DNA of 64,000 nucleotides from Flavihumibacter sp. ZG627 (GCF_000814325.1 NZ_JPHF01000004.1:372001-436000), one strand, 5' to 3'. Shown: positions 34,661 through 44,159, counted from the first letter of the stretch. Translations and numbers: made by a program. Notes: generated by a model from the letters alone, not told the origin.

Positions 34661-35110
34661 TTAGAATCCGGATTTAATATACGACCAGCCATCTTCCTGC
34701 CTGAGTATAATTTCACCGACACCCATTTTTACAAAGCCGGCTTCCGGTATGATTTCCGTTTTGCTGATTTTTTTCTCACGGAGAGTATTTTCACATCCTA
34801 CAAAGTCGATGCCCATAGCCTTGAACTTGCGGATATTGTCGAGCTGTGTAGTTTTAGCTGCCATCAGCAATTGAATGCCGTTTCCGTGTGCAACTACTTT
34901 CACCTGAACACTATCCCCCCAGCCCTCTTTGAGGTTCTTCAGATTGTTCATCAAACCTTTCCAGGCCAGGGTATCATTGCTCGAAAGCTGGATAACAACC
35001 CTGTGTTTTACAGCCTGCAAATTTTTTACCTGCGGCTCTGTTACCTGTGCTTTTAATCCGGTGCCAGCCAAACAAAGCGCAAGAACGAAAGTGGATATAT
35101 ATTTATTCAT
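34661..35110 (-). CDS. Secreted DsrE-like protein
   Basis: 149 residues with a signal peptide (MNKYISTFVLALCLAGTGLKA) and a DsrE/DsrF-like alpha/beta domain: HRVVIQLSSNDTLAWKGLMN, VQVKVVAHGNGIQLLM, and FKAMGIDFVGCENTLREKKI, with the single cysteine in VGCENTL where DsrE-type domains place their reactive Cys. Such periplasmic members are common in Bacteroidota, and their role is not settled. Same strand as catalase and a DUF6132 gene. Confidence 0.82.
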   Translation of the reverse strand: MNKYISTFVLALCLAGTGLKAQVTEPQVKNLQAVKHRVVIQLSSNDTLAWKGLMNNLKNLKEGWGDSVQVKVVAHGNGIQLLMAAKTTQLDNIRKFKAMGIDFVGCENTLREKKISKTEIIPEAGFVKMGVGEIILRQEDGWSYIKSGF

Positions 35111-35134
35111 ATTGGTAATTTACCTAAATAAGAG

Positions 35135-35347
35135 TTATTCTGCCGGTGTTTTTTTCTCTTCATTTCTGAACATTGAGAAAAGCAAAGCTCCCATCATGGC
35201 AAAATAAAGTGTACTATTCAATGGTTTTGAAGTGATGGCACAAGTTCCGGTTACACAACCGATGTTTACATAGTAAAGGTAACCTGCAATTCCACCAACT
35301 ATTGCACCAACAATAGGAAGCCAATATTTTTTTCCAATATTCATCAT
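35135..35347 (-). CDS. DUF6132-type small membrane protein
   Basis: 70 residues, two membrane helices (YWLPIVGAIVGGIAGYLYYV and TLYFAMMGALLFSMF), with the connecting loop NIGCVTGTCAITSKPLNS. The G-C-x(3)-G-x-C-x-I-x-S-x-P pattern is the hallmark I associate with DUF6132. The conserved Cys pair suggests metal or redox function, which is unproven. It lies 24 bases before the DsrE-like gene, so the two may be an operon of thiol-related proteins. Confidence 0.75.
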   Translation of the reverse strand: MMNIGKKYWLPIVGAIVGGIAGYLYYVNIGCVTGTCAITSKPLNSTLYFAMMGALLFSMFRNEEKKTPAE

Positions 35348-35477
35348 AAATATTATTTATATATTAGTCTGCAAAGTTCTGTGCTTACAAGGTAGTTTTA
35401 TGTGATAATAGTTACGTTGAATACAGCCGTTAAATGCTGCGGCATACTTTTTTTATGAACATTTTTAAATTTAAACT

Positions 35478-36323
35478 ATGCGCTGGACTGGTAGACGCGA
35501 AAGCGGAAATGTAGAAGACCGCAGGGGTATGGGTGGACCGATTGCTATTGGTGGGGGTATCCTTGGAGTAATCGTTTTGTTGGTAAATATGTTCCTGGGA
35601 GGTGATGTGGATGTTTCACAACTCCCTATACCCGGACAGCAACAGACACAACCCATGAGTGAAGAGCAAAAGGCGGCTGATGATACAAAAGCGCAATTTG
35701 TTCGGGTTGTGCTGGCAGAAACGGAAGATGTGTGGAACCAAATTTTTTCTCAGGCAGGTTCTCAGTACCAGGAGCCAACATTGGTATTATTCAGCGGAGG
35801 CACACAATCAGGTTGCGGTTCGGCAACTTCAGCAAGTGGACCATTCTATTGCCCTGGTGATAATAAACTATATATAGACCTTTCTTTTTATGATGAGTTA
35901 CAGCAGCGATTTGGTGCACCAGGTGATTTTGCCATGGCCTATGTGGTTTCACATGAAGTTGGTCATCATGTACAGACTTTGCTGGGTACAACGGACAAAC
36001 TTGCTCAACTGAGAGGGCGCGTAAGCCAGGAGGAATACAACAAATTTTCTGTGATGTTTGAACTCCAGGCCGATTTCCTGGCAGGTGTTTGGGCACATCA
36101 TACCAAAAATAAACAGCTACTTGAAGAAGGTGATTTTGAAGAAGCTATGAATGCTGCAAATGCTATTGGTGATGATAGGCTTCAGAAAGAAGGACAGGGC
36201 TATACCGTGCCTGAATCTTTTACCCACGGTACTTCGCAACAAAGAATGTATTGGTTCAAAAAAGGCTATGAAACAGGGGATGTTTCACAGGGAAATACAT
36301 TCAATGATCCTCGCCTCCGGTAA
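35478..36323 (+). CDS. Neutral zinc metallopeptidase, YpfJ type (Pfam Zn_peptidase)
   Basis: 281-residue membrane-anchored predicted metalloprotease. The N-terminal RWTGRRESGNVEDRRGMGGP is typical of YpfJ, then one helix (about 20-40: IAIGGGILGVIVLLVNMFLG), and the soluble catalytic domain with AYVVSHEVGHHVQTLLGT (the HExxH-type zinc motif) and ELQADFLAGVWAHH, where the third ligand Glu lies. Also GQGYTVPESFTHGTSQQRMYW at the C-terminus. It is probably active in the periplasm. Function in the cell is not known. Start ATG 35478. Confidence 0.9.
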   Translation: MRWTGRRESGNVEDRRGMGGPIAIGGGILGVIVLLVNMFLGGDVDVSQLPIPGQQQTQPMSEEQKAADDTKAQFVRVVLAETEDVWNQIFSQAGSQYQEPTLVLFSGGTQSGCGSATSASGPFYCPGDNKLYIDLSFYDELQQRFGAPGDFAMAYVVSHEVGHHVQTLLGTTDKLAQLRGRVSQEEYNKFSVMFELQADFLAGVWAHHTKNKQLLEEGDFEEAMNAANAIGDDRLQKEGQGYTVPESFTHGTSQQRMYWFKKGYETGDVSQGNTFNDPRLR

Positions 36324-36336
36324 TTGATCAACGCTG

Positions 36337-37212
36337 CTAACTGAAAAAAATAATCAGTGTTGATCCGGCGATCATAATAATGGCTCCAAATAATTTTCGG
36401 CCAATTGCTGTTTCCTGAAATATACTATAGCCAAGGAAAATACTGACTATGGTGGAAAGTTGAAACAATGCCAGACCATAGGCCACAGGCATATTAGCCA
36501 GTACATAGTTTGTAGTCAATTGCATGATACCCATGCACAGTATAAGCAGGCCAAAATTACCTCCATCGCTTAGGGTCAGTGTGCGCCATGCACCATATAA
36601 TGATACCCGGTTTATTCCCAGGAGTACCAATGAAAATACTGTTCCAAAAACACACCATGAAATAAATGCAATAACCGGGTTGGATTCTATAATGACGTTT
36701 TTAATAAATACTGCTTCGATTGCAGTTAGTATCATTGCCCACAGTCTGTATTGAATATCCTTTCTTTTCAGAAGCGCCCAGCTGAATCGTTCTTCGAGTG
36801 TATCCAGAACAAAATAGCTTCCACCTATGATCAGCAACATGCCTGCAAGCCCCCATATACCCGGAATTTCCTTTAAAATGAAAATTCCAGCTATTAATCC
36901 CACTACAGATTTATAGGCATTAACCGGTCCGAGTACAGAGAGGTCACCACTTTCCAATGCCTTTACAAGGAACCCATTTCCGATAGCGCCGGCTATTCCT
37001 CCCAGCAAAGAATAAATCCAGAATGAACCAGATAAATTCCCGAAATCAATTCCTCTTATAAAAAACAGGCTTGTTAAAGCAAGTAGCAGGTAGGTTATAA
37101 AATTTATTACAAGCGGATGCTTCCCATTTTGCGTGAGCTTTTTCTGAAAAACATTGCCAAGTGGATTAGAAATGATCCTGGCAATAACGGCTATGGTTGT
37201 AATTAGTATCAT
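36337..37212 (-). CDS. EamA/DMT-superfamily permease
   Basis: 291-residue transporter with ten predicted helices in two repeats of five, as in the drug/metabolite transporter superfamily. Examples are TYLLLALTSLFFIRG, LLGGIAGAIGNGFLVKALES, LVGPVNAYKS-like segment VLGPVNAYKSVVGLIAGIFI, and the second repeat ending LFGAIIMIAGSTLIIFF. The substrate cannot be read. Overlaps the upstream ZIP gene by 4 bases, so translation is probably coupled. It ends 14 bases from the metallopeptidase gene, which is convergent. Confidence 0.85.
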   Translation of the reverse strand: MILITTIAVIARIISNPLGNVFQKKLTQNGKHPLVINFITYLLLALTSLFFIRGIDFGNLSGSFWIYSLLGGIAGAIGNGFLVKALESGDLSVLGPVNAYKSVVGLIAGIFILKEIPGIWGLAGMLLIIGGSYFVLDTLEERFSWALLKRKDIQYRLWAMILTAIEAVFIKNVIIESNPVIAFISWCVFGTVFSLVLLGINRVSLYGAWRTLTLSDGGNFGLLILCMGIMQLTTNYVLANMPVAYGLALFQLSTIVSIFLGYSIFQETAIGRKLFGAIIMIAGSTLIIFFS

Positions 37213-38033
37213 CCCAGCGCCACATCGAGAATCATCATGACCACAAAGCCGCCGATGAACCCCAGCACTGCAACGTCGGTATATTTATCACGTTGTGTTT
37301 CCGGAATTACTTCTTCCACAACAACATAGATCATTGCTCCTGCTGCAAATGCAAGCGCATAGGGTAATACTGGTTCCATATGAATAACTGCATAAGCGCC
37401 AAGCACACCTGCAACAGGTTCAACAATTGCAGATAGTTGTCCATACCAAAAACTCTTAAACCGACCCACACCATGCCTGCGCAATGGCATAGAAACGGCT
37501 AGTCCTTCGGGAAAATTCTGAAGTCCGATGCCGATAGCAAGGGCAATTGCGGCCGCGGTTGTATGTTCCCCCACTCCCAGTGAAGCTGCACCAAACAAAA
37601 CTCCTACAGCAAGCCCCTCCGGAATATTATGAAGGGTTATAGCAAGTAACAGCAAAGTGGTCTTATGCCATTTCGTTTTCATCCCTTCCGACTCGTCATC
37701 GCCAAAATTTATATGCAGGTGAGGCATGAATTTATCAAGACTGAAAATAAAAAGCGCCCCCGCAAGAAATCCAACCGCTGCGGGCATCCAGGGAAAATCA
37801 GGATATAATTTCTCTGAGTGTTCAATACTCGGTGCAAGCAGTGACCAGAAGCTTGCGGCTACCATAACGCCACCCGTAAAGCCCAGCATGGCATCAAAAA
37901 CACTTCGGCGAACGGTGGAAAAGAAAAATACGAGAGAGGCTCCCGCTGCTGTAACTAACCAGGTGAAAGTAGTGGCAATAAGTGCTGCTTTCACCGGACC
38001 GATCTCAGATAAAAACTTTTCTAGCTGCTCCAT
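37209..38033 (-). CDS. ZIP-family metal transporter (ZupT-like)
   Basis: 274-residue divalent metal importer with eight helices. Metal-binding motifs are LHNIPEGLAVGVLFGAASLG (HNIPEG in TM4) and GIGLQNFPEGLAVSMPLR (NFPEG in TM5), which form the ZIP binuclear site. A soluble His-containing loop (MPHLHINFGDDESEGMKTKW) lies near residues 120-140. Zinc, manganese or iron are all possible. Its 3' end overlaps the EamA gene by 4 bases. Confidence 0.9.
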   Translation of the reverse strand: MEQLEKFLSEIGPVKAALIATTFTWLVTAAGASLVFFFSTVRRSVFDAMLGFTGGVMVAASFWSLLAPSIEHSEKLYPDFPWMPAAVGFLAGALFIFSLDKFMPHLHINFGDDESEGMKTKWHKTTLLLLAITLHNIPEGLAVGVLFGAASLGVGEHTTAAAIALAIGIGLQNFPEGLAVSMPLRRHGVGRFKSFWYGQLSAIVEPVAGVLGAYAVIHMEPVLPYALAFAAGAMIYVVVEEVIPETQRDKYTDVAVLGFIGGFVVMMILDVALG

Positions 38034-38088
38034 TAAGGATAAAAATACTTAATCTTTGGTTCCCTTATACGTGCCTGTTGATTTTGAA

Positions 38089-40290
38089 TCATTCTCCGGG
38101 ATGATATTGTCGCTCAACCGCCTTCAAAACATCCTCTTTATAAAACAATACATCGCGAAACGTTCCGGTGCTATATAATGTCGCCTGGTCTTTAAAATGT
38201 TTTGAAGCCGGATCACCGCTCTGCCCACCTGCCAACAGTGCTTTCGCTTTAACCTTTGTCCCAAATTCCACAGCACAAACAAAACTATTGCCATGAACCC
38301 CATATCTTTTATTGGTGCCCGGAAAAGTTCTGCTGGTATAAGAAGGTAACATACCCCAGGTACCGGAAGCAAAGCCTACCGGCAAACTGGGCTTGTCATC
38401 TTTGTAATAGGGCTGTAGTGAGCCAGTTAGCCTTTGAAAGCGGTTGATTTCGCCCCAGGGGAGCTGCCATTTTCCAAACCGGGCCTGTAGATCAAGAACT
38501 GTCTGCAATAGAGGTTGCAGTAATTCCAGCGGTTTTGCAGAGGCAACAAAATGAGATGTCTTCTCAACCTGATCAAGTTCTTCATCCTCTACAATTTTTG
38601 TCTGGAGAATAATTGGCAATAATTTTTGTCCCCATTCTACAGCAAGAGTAGTTGCGATAGAAGCTTCATTACTTTTATAATCCCAGTTTTTGAGAACAGC
38701 AATGGGTCCGGCCAGCCACGCAAACAGCGTATCATTTGGTTGAATAGTATGCTCAAATGCTTTAACTACAGCTGGAACTAAAACTTCAAAGGCAGAAAGC
38801 CTTGTATCATAACCTGCTGTAATAATTTTATCAAGCGTGAATTTTTTCTCCTCTGATAAAACTCTAACGGCATTGATACCCCGAAAATTTTCACCATCCG
38901 GTGCCATGTAAACCGGGAAACCGCCTGGGCTTGGACTATCATCACCGGCTACCCGGAAAGGAGTTGAATTACAATTCTGGAGCCAGCCGTTGCGTGGATT
39001 TATAACATGAAGGGTTTGATTGATCTCATGTAAGCCCTTCCACTCAGATGCTTTCGTAGAACCATCAACTGGTTTCGTCCAGTTAAATGCTGTATCACGC
39101 TTCGGGATACGGTTACCATGCCAGTAACCTATATTGCCATCGGCATCAGCATATACAGTATTATTGGAAATATTTCCTTTTAAAGCAAGAGTACTTTCAA
39201 ATTCCTTTAAACCTTTTGCCTTCGTTCTTTTCCAACACTGGATCAAACCATTCAACAGTCGATTATCTGCTTTCATGCTAAGAAACTCACCATTCCGTAC
39301 TGCCATAAGTGGACCATGATGGGTAAACTTTGCCTGAATAGTTGTGATTATAATACCACCTGAAGTTTTATAGCTGAGCCTGATTGGCTTTTGACGAACA
39401 GGTATTTTTTTTCCATCATAACGGTAATACCATTTGTTATTCTGGATTTCAATTTTTTCAATATAACTATCTGCAGCATCAACATAGCTCGATGTGTGCA
39501 TCCAACCACATTTTTCATTGAAACCCTGGTATATAAAAAACTGACCCCATGTAACAGCACCGTAGGCATTCAAACCTTCTTCACTAACCATATGTACTTC
39601 GGGTCGGAAATAAAAACTAACATGGGGATTGATATAAAGAATAGCATTTTTTGAAGCGGAAATAGCCGGACCAATAGCAAAACCATTTGAGCCAGTGGGT
39701 AGAGGTTCAATGAATGAGGTAGTATTTGTGAGTGATGATTGCCCGCTATAAAATTCCTTCAATTCACTCATCCTTATATCTGCAGTGCTGATAGCTCCAA
39801 TACTACCATCTGTCCACAGCATCGGATACCAGGGTTGAAAACGCTGAAGCAAAGCCGGTTTCACGGAAGGGTTTTTATAGAGATAATAATTGATGCCATC
39901 GGCAAAAGCATTACACAGATTCTTAAGCCACACAGGAGCCCTTTGATAATCTTTGATAGCCTCAGCAGAATCTATTACCAATCGAATGAGCAGATCGTTG
40001 TAAAGGTCATCTTTGCCATTTACCTCAGAAAGGCGACCCAATTTCTCAATATAATTTGCCTCAACTCTGCTAAAATCATCTTCGCATTGCGCATAAAGCA
40101 AACCGAAAACAGCATCTGCATCTGTTTTACCATAAATGTGGGGAATGCCCCAGTTATCGCGAATGATATTGATCCGCTTTGCCTGGTTCTCCCAGCTTCT
40201 TATCTCTTTGGAAGAAAAGGGCTGTGCTATCAGGTTAATAGGCAGGAGAAAAAAGAACACTATTAATCGCATAAATTTTTTATTAGCCAA
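38089..40290 (-). CDS. Secreted penicillin acylase-family (Ntn) amidohydrolase
   Basis: 733 residues, signal peptide about 1-22 (MRLIVFFFLLPINLIAQP). Ntn hydrolase of the penicillin acylase/acyl-homoserine-lactone acylase family, made as a precursor and self-cleaved before a catalytic Ser. The proposed cut is G200-S201 in LPTGSNGFAIGP, giving alpha (about 23-200) and beta (201-733) subunits. Supporting features are the alpha-chain motif NWGIPHIYGKTDADAVFGL (about 46-64), and in beta the segment NPHVSFYFRPEV and the oxyanion-type WGQFFIYQGFNEKCGW, NISNNTVYADADGNIGYWH. Substrate could be a lactam, an acyl-homoserine lactone or another acylated amine. It sits downstream of the ROK kinase gene on the same strand, with 27 bases between. 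Confidence 0.88.
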   Translation of the reverse strand: MANKKFMRLIVFFFLLPINLIAQPFSSKEIRSWENQAKRINIIRDNWGIPHIYGKTDADAVFGLLYAQCEDDFSRVEANYIEKLGRLSEVNGKDDLYNDLLIRLVIDSAEAIKDYQRAPVWLKNLCNAFADGINYYLYKNPSVKPALLQRFQPWYPMLWTDGSIGAISTADIRMSELKEFYSGQSSLTNTTSFIEPLPTGSNGFAIGPAISASKNAILYINPHVSFYFRPEVHMVSEEGLNAYGAVTWGQFFIYQGFNEKCGWMHTSSYVDAADSYIEKIEIQNNKWYYRYDGKKIPVRQKPIRLSYKTSGGIIITTIQAKFTHHGPLMAVRNGEFLSMKADNRLLNGLIQCWKRTKAKGLKEFESTLALKGNISNNTVYADADGNIGYWHGNRIPKRDTAFNWTKPVDGSTKASEWKGLHEINQTLHVINPRNGWLQNCNSTPFRVAGDDSPSPGGFPVYMAPDGENFRGINAVRVLSEEKKFTLDKIITAGYDTRLSAFEVLVPAVVKAFEHTIQPNDTLFAWLAGPIAVLKNWDYKSNEASIATTLAVEWGQKLLPIILQTKIVEDEELDQVEKTSHFVASAKPLELLQPLLQTVLDLQARFGKWQLPWGEINRFQRLTGSLQPYYKDDKPSLPVGFASGTWGMLPSYTSRTFPGTNKRYGVHGNSFVCAVEFGTKVKAKALLAGGQSGDPASKHFKDQATLYSTGTFRDVLFYKEDVLKAVERQYHPGE

Positions 40291-40317
40291 TCACAAAAGA
40301 TCAGTATAGATTGTAGA

Positions 40318-41169
40318 TTACAAATTATCATGAATATAAAGTGCAGCAGCGCCCAGGAGAGCACTGTTACTAAGGGCAGATATATCCACTTTTAATTCCA
40401 ATATAGTTTTTTTATACGCAAATGTTTTGATCTGCTCCCACATACTGTTTTTAAAGTAAGGCCATGCTTCACTAACCGACCCACCCAGAACAATTTTATC
40501 TGTATCAAGGGTATATAATATGGTCTTAATAGCGTTTCCAAGATGCTTTCCAAATACCCTATACATTTCCAGAGCAGAATCATCACCCTCAACCGCAAGT
40601 TTAAAAACGGTTAACCCATCAATATCATAAACATGTTGGAAAAACTGTCCGCTTGCATAGTACTCAATATTATGTTCCAGGTAATCGATCATTCCGAATT
40701 CACCTGCCCCACAATGTTTGCCGGAATGCAATTTTCCATTGATGATAATACCCGCACCCAGCCCTGTTCCTATTGACAGACCCACCATGGAACCTTGTCT
40801 TTTACCGGTACCGAAATGATACTCACCTAAAGCAAAACAATTTGCATCATTATTAATTCTTACTGGAATCCGGTACCTGTCTTCCATTAATGCCTGTAAA
40901 GGAATTTCCTGTAAGGAAGGAATATTCACAACATCAAACACCATTCCCTGGGAAACATCAACAAGTCCGGGCACCCCAATACCTATAGATTGAATTTGAT
41001 CATTATAAAAGCGGTCTGTAACAGAGAACAGCTGCTCGATAACTTCCTGTTGCGATCCGCCCGCTTTTGTTGACTCAGTATACAAGTCAAGAAGTTGAGG
41101 GCCATCAACCAATCCGACGCGCACATTTGTGCCTCCGAGATCAATGCCAATATGCTGGGTGGATGCCAT
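40318..41169 (-). CDS. ROK-family sugar kinase lacking the zinc motif
   Basis: 283-residue ATP-dependent kinase of the glucokinase/N-acetylglucosamine kinase ROK type. Motifs are IGIDLGGTNVRVGLVDG (phosphate loop), GVPGLVD, catalytic Asp in INNDANCFALGEYH (D108) and GLSIGTGLGAGIIING. The canonical ROK zinc site, with its GH and C-x-C-G-x2-G-C-x-E residues, is absent: the corresponding stretch reads AGEFGMIDYLEHNIEYYASG, with Met at the His position and no Cys. It overlaps the NagB-like gene by one base (ATG/TGA), so the two are probably translated together. Sugar specificity is not known, but a hexosamine is plausible from the neighbour. Confidence 0.85.
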   Translation of the reverse strand: MASTQHIGIDLGGTNVRVGLVDGPQLLDLYTESTKAGGSQQEVIEQLFSVTDRFYNDQIQSIGIGVPGLVDVSQGMVFDVVNIPSLQEIPLQALMEDRYRIPVRINNDANCFALGEYHFGTGKRQGSMVGLSIGTGLGAGIIINGKLHSGKHCGAGEFGMIDYLEHNIEYYASGQFFQHVYDIDGLTVFKLAVEGDDSALEMYRVFGKHLGNAIKTILYTLDTDKIVLGGSVSEAWPYFKNSMWEQIKTFAYKKTILELKVDISALSNSALLGAAALYIHDNL

Positions 41170-41912
41170 CAGTTTGTTGTATGTTGATGGGTAAGGAAGG
41201 ATGCAGCATCCCTATCAAGGTAAATACGAATAGATGGATGTTGAAGTATCAAACTGGCTGGTATTTGTGGTGATGCCGGTTCCTCCAGCATACGTTTTAC
41301 TACAGCTGCTTTTTTAAGCCCATTTACAAGGAGAAAAATACTTTTAGATTCCATTATTGTGCCTATCCCGAGCGTGAGACCACCCTCCAGTTCTTTGGCT
41401 TCGCTGAAATATTTCTGTCCTGTTTGAACAGTTAAAGGATCGAGTGTGACCACGCGACTTCTCGAATCAGCATTCGAACCGGGCTCATTCATGCCAACAT
41501 GGCCATTCAATCCCAATCCCAGAATAGTCACGTCAATACCGCCTTTATCAATGATATAATTTTCAGTAACCACACATTCATGATCAGGGTCAGCCGCACG
41601 GCCATCAAAGAAACAGATCTTAGCGGCATTAATATTAAGCGGATCAAACAGCTGGCGATTTAAATGGTATCTGCAACTACCCTCGTCTTTTCCATTCATT
41701 CCCAACCACTCATCCAGTCCAACGAAATTCCATTCATCAATATTCAAAAACTTATTATTAACCTGCGAAATGAGTGAGGCATACATTCCTGCCGGACTAT
41801 CACCGGATGCAACGCAGATAAGAGGTTGTGGGCGTGATGACATGCATTCTGCAAGGTGCGTTGCTGCAAGCCCAGCCTGCTGTTGGTAGTTATCTGATAT
41901 ATAAACCTGCAT
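41169..41912 (-). CDS. NagB/6-phosphogluconolactonase-family glucosamine-6-phosphate deaminase or isomerase
   Basis: 247-residue sugar-phosphate deaminase/isomerase. Motifs include ICVASGDSPAGMYASL (phosphate loop), FVGLDEWLGM (D67, E68), and LGLGLNGHVGMNEPGS (N136-G-H138, E143) which is the NagB active-site signature (GxxGHIAFNEP). The end ASLILQHPSIRIYLDRDAAS fits. By family it converts glucosamine-6-phosphate to fructose-6-phosphate plus ammonia, but related enzymes act on other sugar phosphates. It lies 5 bases downstream of a Gfo/Idh gene and one base overlapping the ROK kinase, so all are one operon. Confidence 0.85.
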   Translation of the reverse strand: MQVYISDNYQQQAGLAATHLAECMSSRPQPLICVASGDSPAGMYASLISQVNNKFLNIDEWNFVGLDEWLGMNGKDEGSCRYHLNRQLFDPLNINAAKICFFDGRAADPDHECVVTENYIIDKGGIDVTILGLGLNGHVGMNEPGSNADSRSRVVTLDPLTVQTGQKYFSEAKELEGGLTLGIGTIMESKSIFLLVNGLKKAAVVKRMLEEPASPQIPASLILQHPSIRIYLDRDAASFLTHQHTTN

Positions 41913-41917
41913 CTTGC

Positions 41918-43012
41918 TTATTTAATATGTTGAGGATGATGCCAGAGATCAATTGGTCTTTCTACTTTCGGACTAAAGGGCAGCATTATTTTCCTTCCCT
42001 CTGCAGCTGAAGCATAGGCAGCGTTAATGATCTCCAATACTGCCCTTCCATCCTCGCCAGTTACAAGAGGTTCTTTATTTTGTTGAATGCAATCAATAAA
42101 ATGTTTCAGTTCATGCGGGTATCCCTGGTTGAAAACTTCTTCAAAAATGGTAAAGCTCCACCCGATGGTGGTATCAGCTTTTTCCATAGCATAGCCATAT
42201 CCGTTTTTAGAATAGGACACAGCGGCATTGCCCATGAATAGATCTGCATACACCACGCCTCCGGTGCCATAAACCTCACAGCGATCATCCATTCCCCCAT
42301 GCTTGGCCCAACTGTTCTCCGCAACGCCAATAACACCATTTTCAAACTCAACGATAACAACGGAGTTGTCTTCGCAATCAGTTTTATCTTTATGGTAAAC
42401 GGTTGCCATGCTAGCATATACACTAACGGCACGTGCATTGTTTAGCATCCAGCGAAACCATGCAATGGCATGGCAGCCCATATCCATAAGAACCCCGCCT
42501 CCTGAAAGCTTCTTATCATAAAACCAGGCTGAATGCGGACCAGAATGTTTCTCACCCTGTTTAAGCATATAGATATCTCCCACTCCACCTTCCTTTACCA
42601 TTTGTCTTACCCGTTCATATTTAGGAGCAAAGCAAAGTTCTTCCGCATACATGAGTTTTACACCTGCAGCTTTGCACGCGGCAATCATCGCATCAGCCTC
42701 TTCAAGCGTTAACGCCAGGGGTTTTTCAATGATAATATGCTTACCAGCATCAGCAGCTTTCAATGTAACACTGGCATGCAGAAAATTAGGAAGGCAGATA
42801 TCAACCACTTCACATCCCGATTCAGATAAGATAGCATCGATATCATCATACCAGGCTGGAATATTATGTTTTTCTGCAAAGGCTTTTGCTTTAGCCGCGT
42901 CGCGAGCATACACTGCAACTACTTCTGCTTCCGGTATGAACCGATGATAACTCTCGAAATGAATATCTGATATAAAACCTGCTCCAAGGATGGCAACCTT
43001 CGTTTTAAGCAT
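41918..43012 (-). CDS. Gfo/Idh/MocA family oxidoreductase, cytosolic
   Basis: 364 residues without a signal peptide. The NAD(P) motif is VAILGAGFISDIHFESYH, the catalytic Lys motif is KHIIIEKPLALTLEEADAMI (EKP near residue 95), and DICLPNFLHASVTLKAAD is conserved. The C-terminal domain contains GVLMDMGCHAIAWFRWMLNN (the family's active His region) and HPHSAWFYDK-type residues GPHSAWFYDKKLSGG. Ends in HPQHIK. It is the second gene of a four- or five-gene minus-strand sugar operon, upstream of NagB-like (5 bases). Confidence 0.9.
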   Translation of the reverse strand: MLKTKVAILGAGFISDIHFESYHRFIPEAEVVAVYARDAAKAKAFAEKHNIPAWYDDIDAILSESGCEVVDICLPNFLHASVTLKAADAGKHIIIEKPLALTLEEADAMIAACKAAGVKLMYAEELCFAPKYERVRQMVKEGGVGDIYMLKQGEKHSGPHSAWFYDKKLSGGGVLMDMGCHAIAWFRWMLNNARAVSVYASMATVYHKDKTDCEDNSVVIVEFENGVIGVAENSWAKHGGMDDRCEVYGTGGVVYADLFMGNAAVSYSKNGYGYAMEKADTTIGWSFTIFEEVFNQGYPHELKHFIDCIQQNKEPLVTGEDGRAVLEIINAAYASAAEGRKIMLPFSPKVERPIDLWHHPQHIK

Positions 43013-43064
43013 CTTTTTATTTTAAATATCCGTAAAAATGTTATGCAAAATCCTGAATAGTAAT

Positions 43065-44159
43065 TTATTGCAACATGATCTTTCTCCCTTCCCGGGCGCT
43101 TTTTTTAGCGGCTTCGAGGATCTCCATAACAATCATATTGTTCTCCAGGGAAGAAGGATCATAAGGCGGGATTCGAATGCTTCCCCTTACCACTCCTGCG
43201 AAATATGCAAAGGGATCATCAAAGGGGGCAGCCAGAGGCGGAAGAGCAGATCTTCTTTCAAGTGTATCTGGTTTGAAGCGAAATCGAAGATCAGCCTTGT
43301 TGTCTGAAAACACATAACCTGTTTCTCCATAAACTTCCATGTCTTTCCTGGAGAATGGCCAGTTCCAGGATGCCTGTATCACGGCCTGCATCCCTGGAAA
43401 TTGGACAAGTATGGTGGCATCATCATCAACATTTGGATAAATATGCGGCTTAAACTGGCGGGTGATGGCCAGTACTGATTCAGGACGCTGCCCGGCCATT
43501 AGCCATGTAACAAGGTTAGCTCCATAACATCCGAAATCCATCAGCGCTCCCCCACCATTGGCCACCGGATCGGTAAGCCAGTGGAGGAACTCCTTGTTAA
43601 CACCGATCTCCTTTGGCCCCTCATGGCCATCGTGCACCACCATTTTCCGAATCCTCCCGATTGAACTGTCTTTTGTTACCAGGTCAAATGTTTTGTGATT
43701 GGTGGAATACCAGGTTGTTTCATAGTTCGTAAGCAGGTGGATCTTATGTTTCTCAGCAAGCTCTTTCATCTGCAAAGCATGGTCAAGACTCACAGCAAGA
43801 GGTTTCTCCACCATCACATGCACGCCTGCCGGGGCACAATTCTGAACAACAGCGAGGTGTTCCTCGATGGAACCAAAGGCAGCCACTGCCTCCGGCTTTG
43901 TTTTTTGCAACATTTCTGGCAGCGAGTTATATACCAGTCGCATATCCATTTTATACTGAGTGAGATAACGTTTCGCGAGCTCACGGTTTGACTCGGAAAT
44001 GCCAACGATCTCAACCTCACCCCGCGCGGCGCTTCCCAGCAACCAATGAACATGGGTATGTGTGAGGCCTGCAATACCAATTCTCAGAGGCTTCCCTTTT
44101 TGGGCAAAAACTGGCTGAACTAACAGTAGCAGCAATGCAATTCTTATGATTCTCAACAT
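43065..44159 (-). CDS. Gfo/Idh/MocA family oxidoreductase with signal peptide
   Basis: From ATG 44159 it gives 364 residues starting MLRIIRIALLLLLVQPVFAQ, a good secretion signal, so this dehydrogenase is predicted to act in the periplasm. The longer open frame to 44273 adds 38 residues that look like a non-coding leader. The Rossmann motif is RIGIAGLTHTHVHWLLGSAA, where the usual G-x-G-x-x-G is changed to GLTHTH, and the catalytic motif is HVMVEKPLAVSLDHALQMK. C-terminal: GGALMDFGCYGANLVTWLM. The altered dinucleotide loop may change cofactor binding. It heads the operon with the cytosolic Gfo/Idh, NagB-like and ROK kinase genes. Confidence 0.85.
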   Translation of the reverse strand: MLRIIRIALLLLLVQPVFAQKGKPLRIGIAGLTHTHVHWLLGSAARGEVEIVGISESNRELAKRYLTQYKMDMRLVYNSLPEMLQKTKPEAVAAFGSIEEHLAVVQNCAPAGVHVMVEKPLAVSLDHALQMKELAEKHKIHLLTNYETTWYSTNHKTFDLVTKDSSIGRIRKMVVHDGHEGPKEIGVNKEFLHWLTDPVANGGGALMDFGCYGANLVTWLMAGQRPESVLAITRQFKPHIYPNVDDDATILVQFPGMQAVIQASWNWPFSRKDMEVYGETGYVFSDNKADLRFRFKPDTLERRSALPPLAAPFDDPFAYFAGVVRGSIRIPPYDPSSLENNMIVMEILEAAKKSAREGRKIMLQ

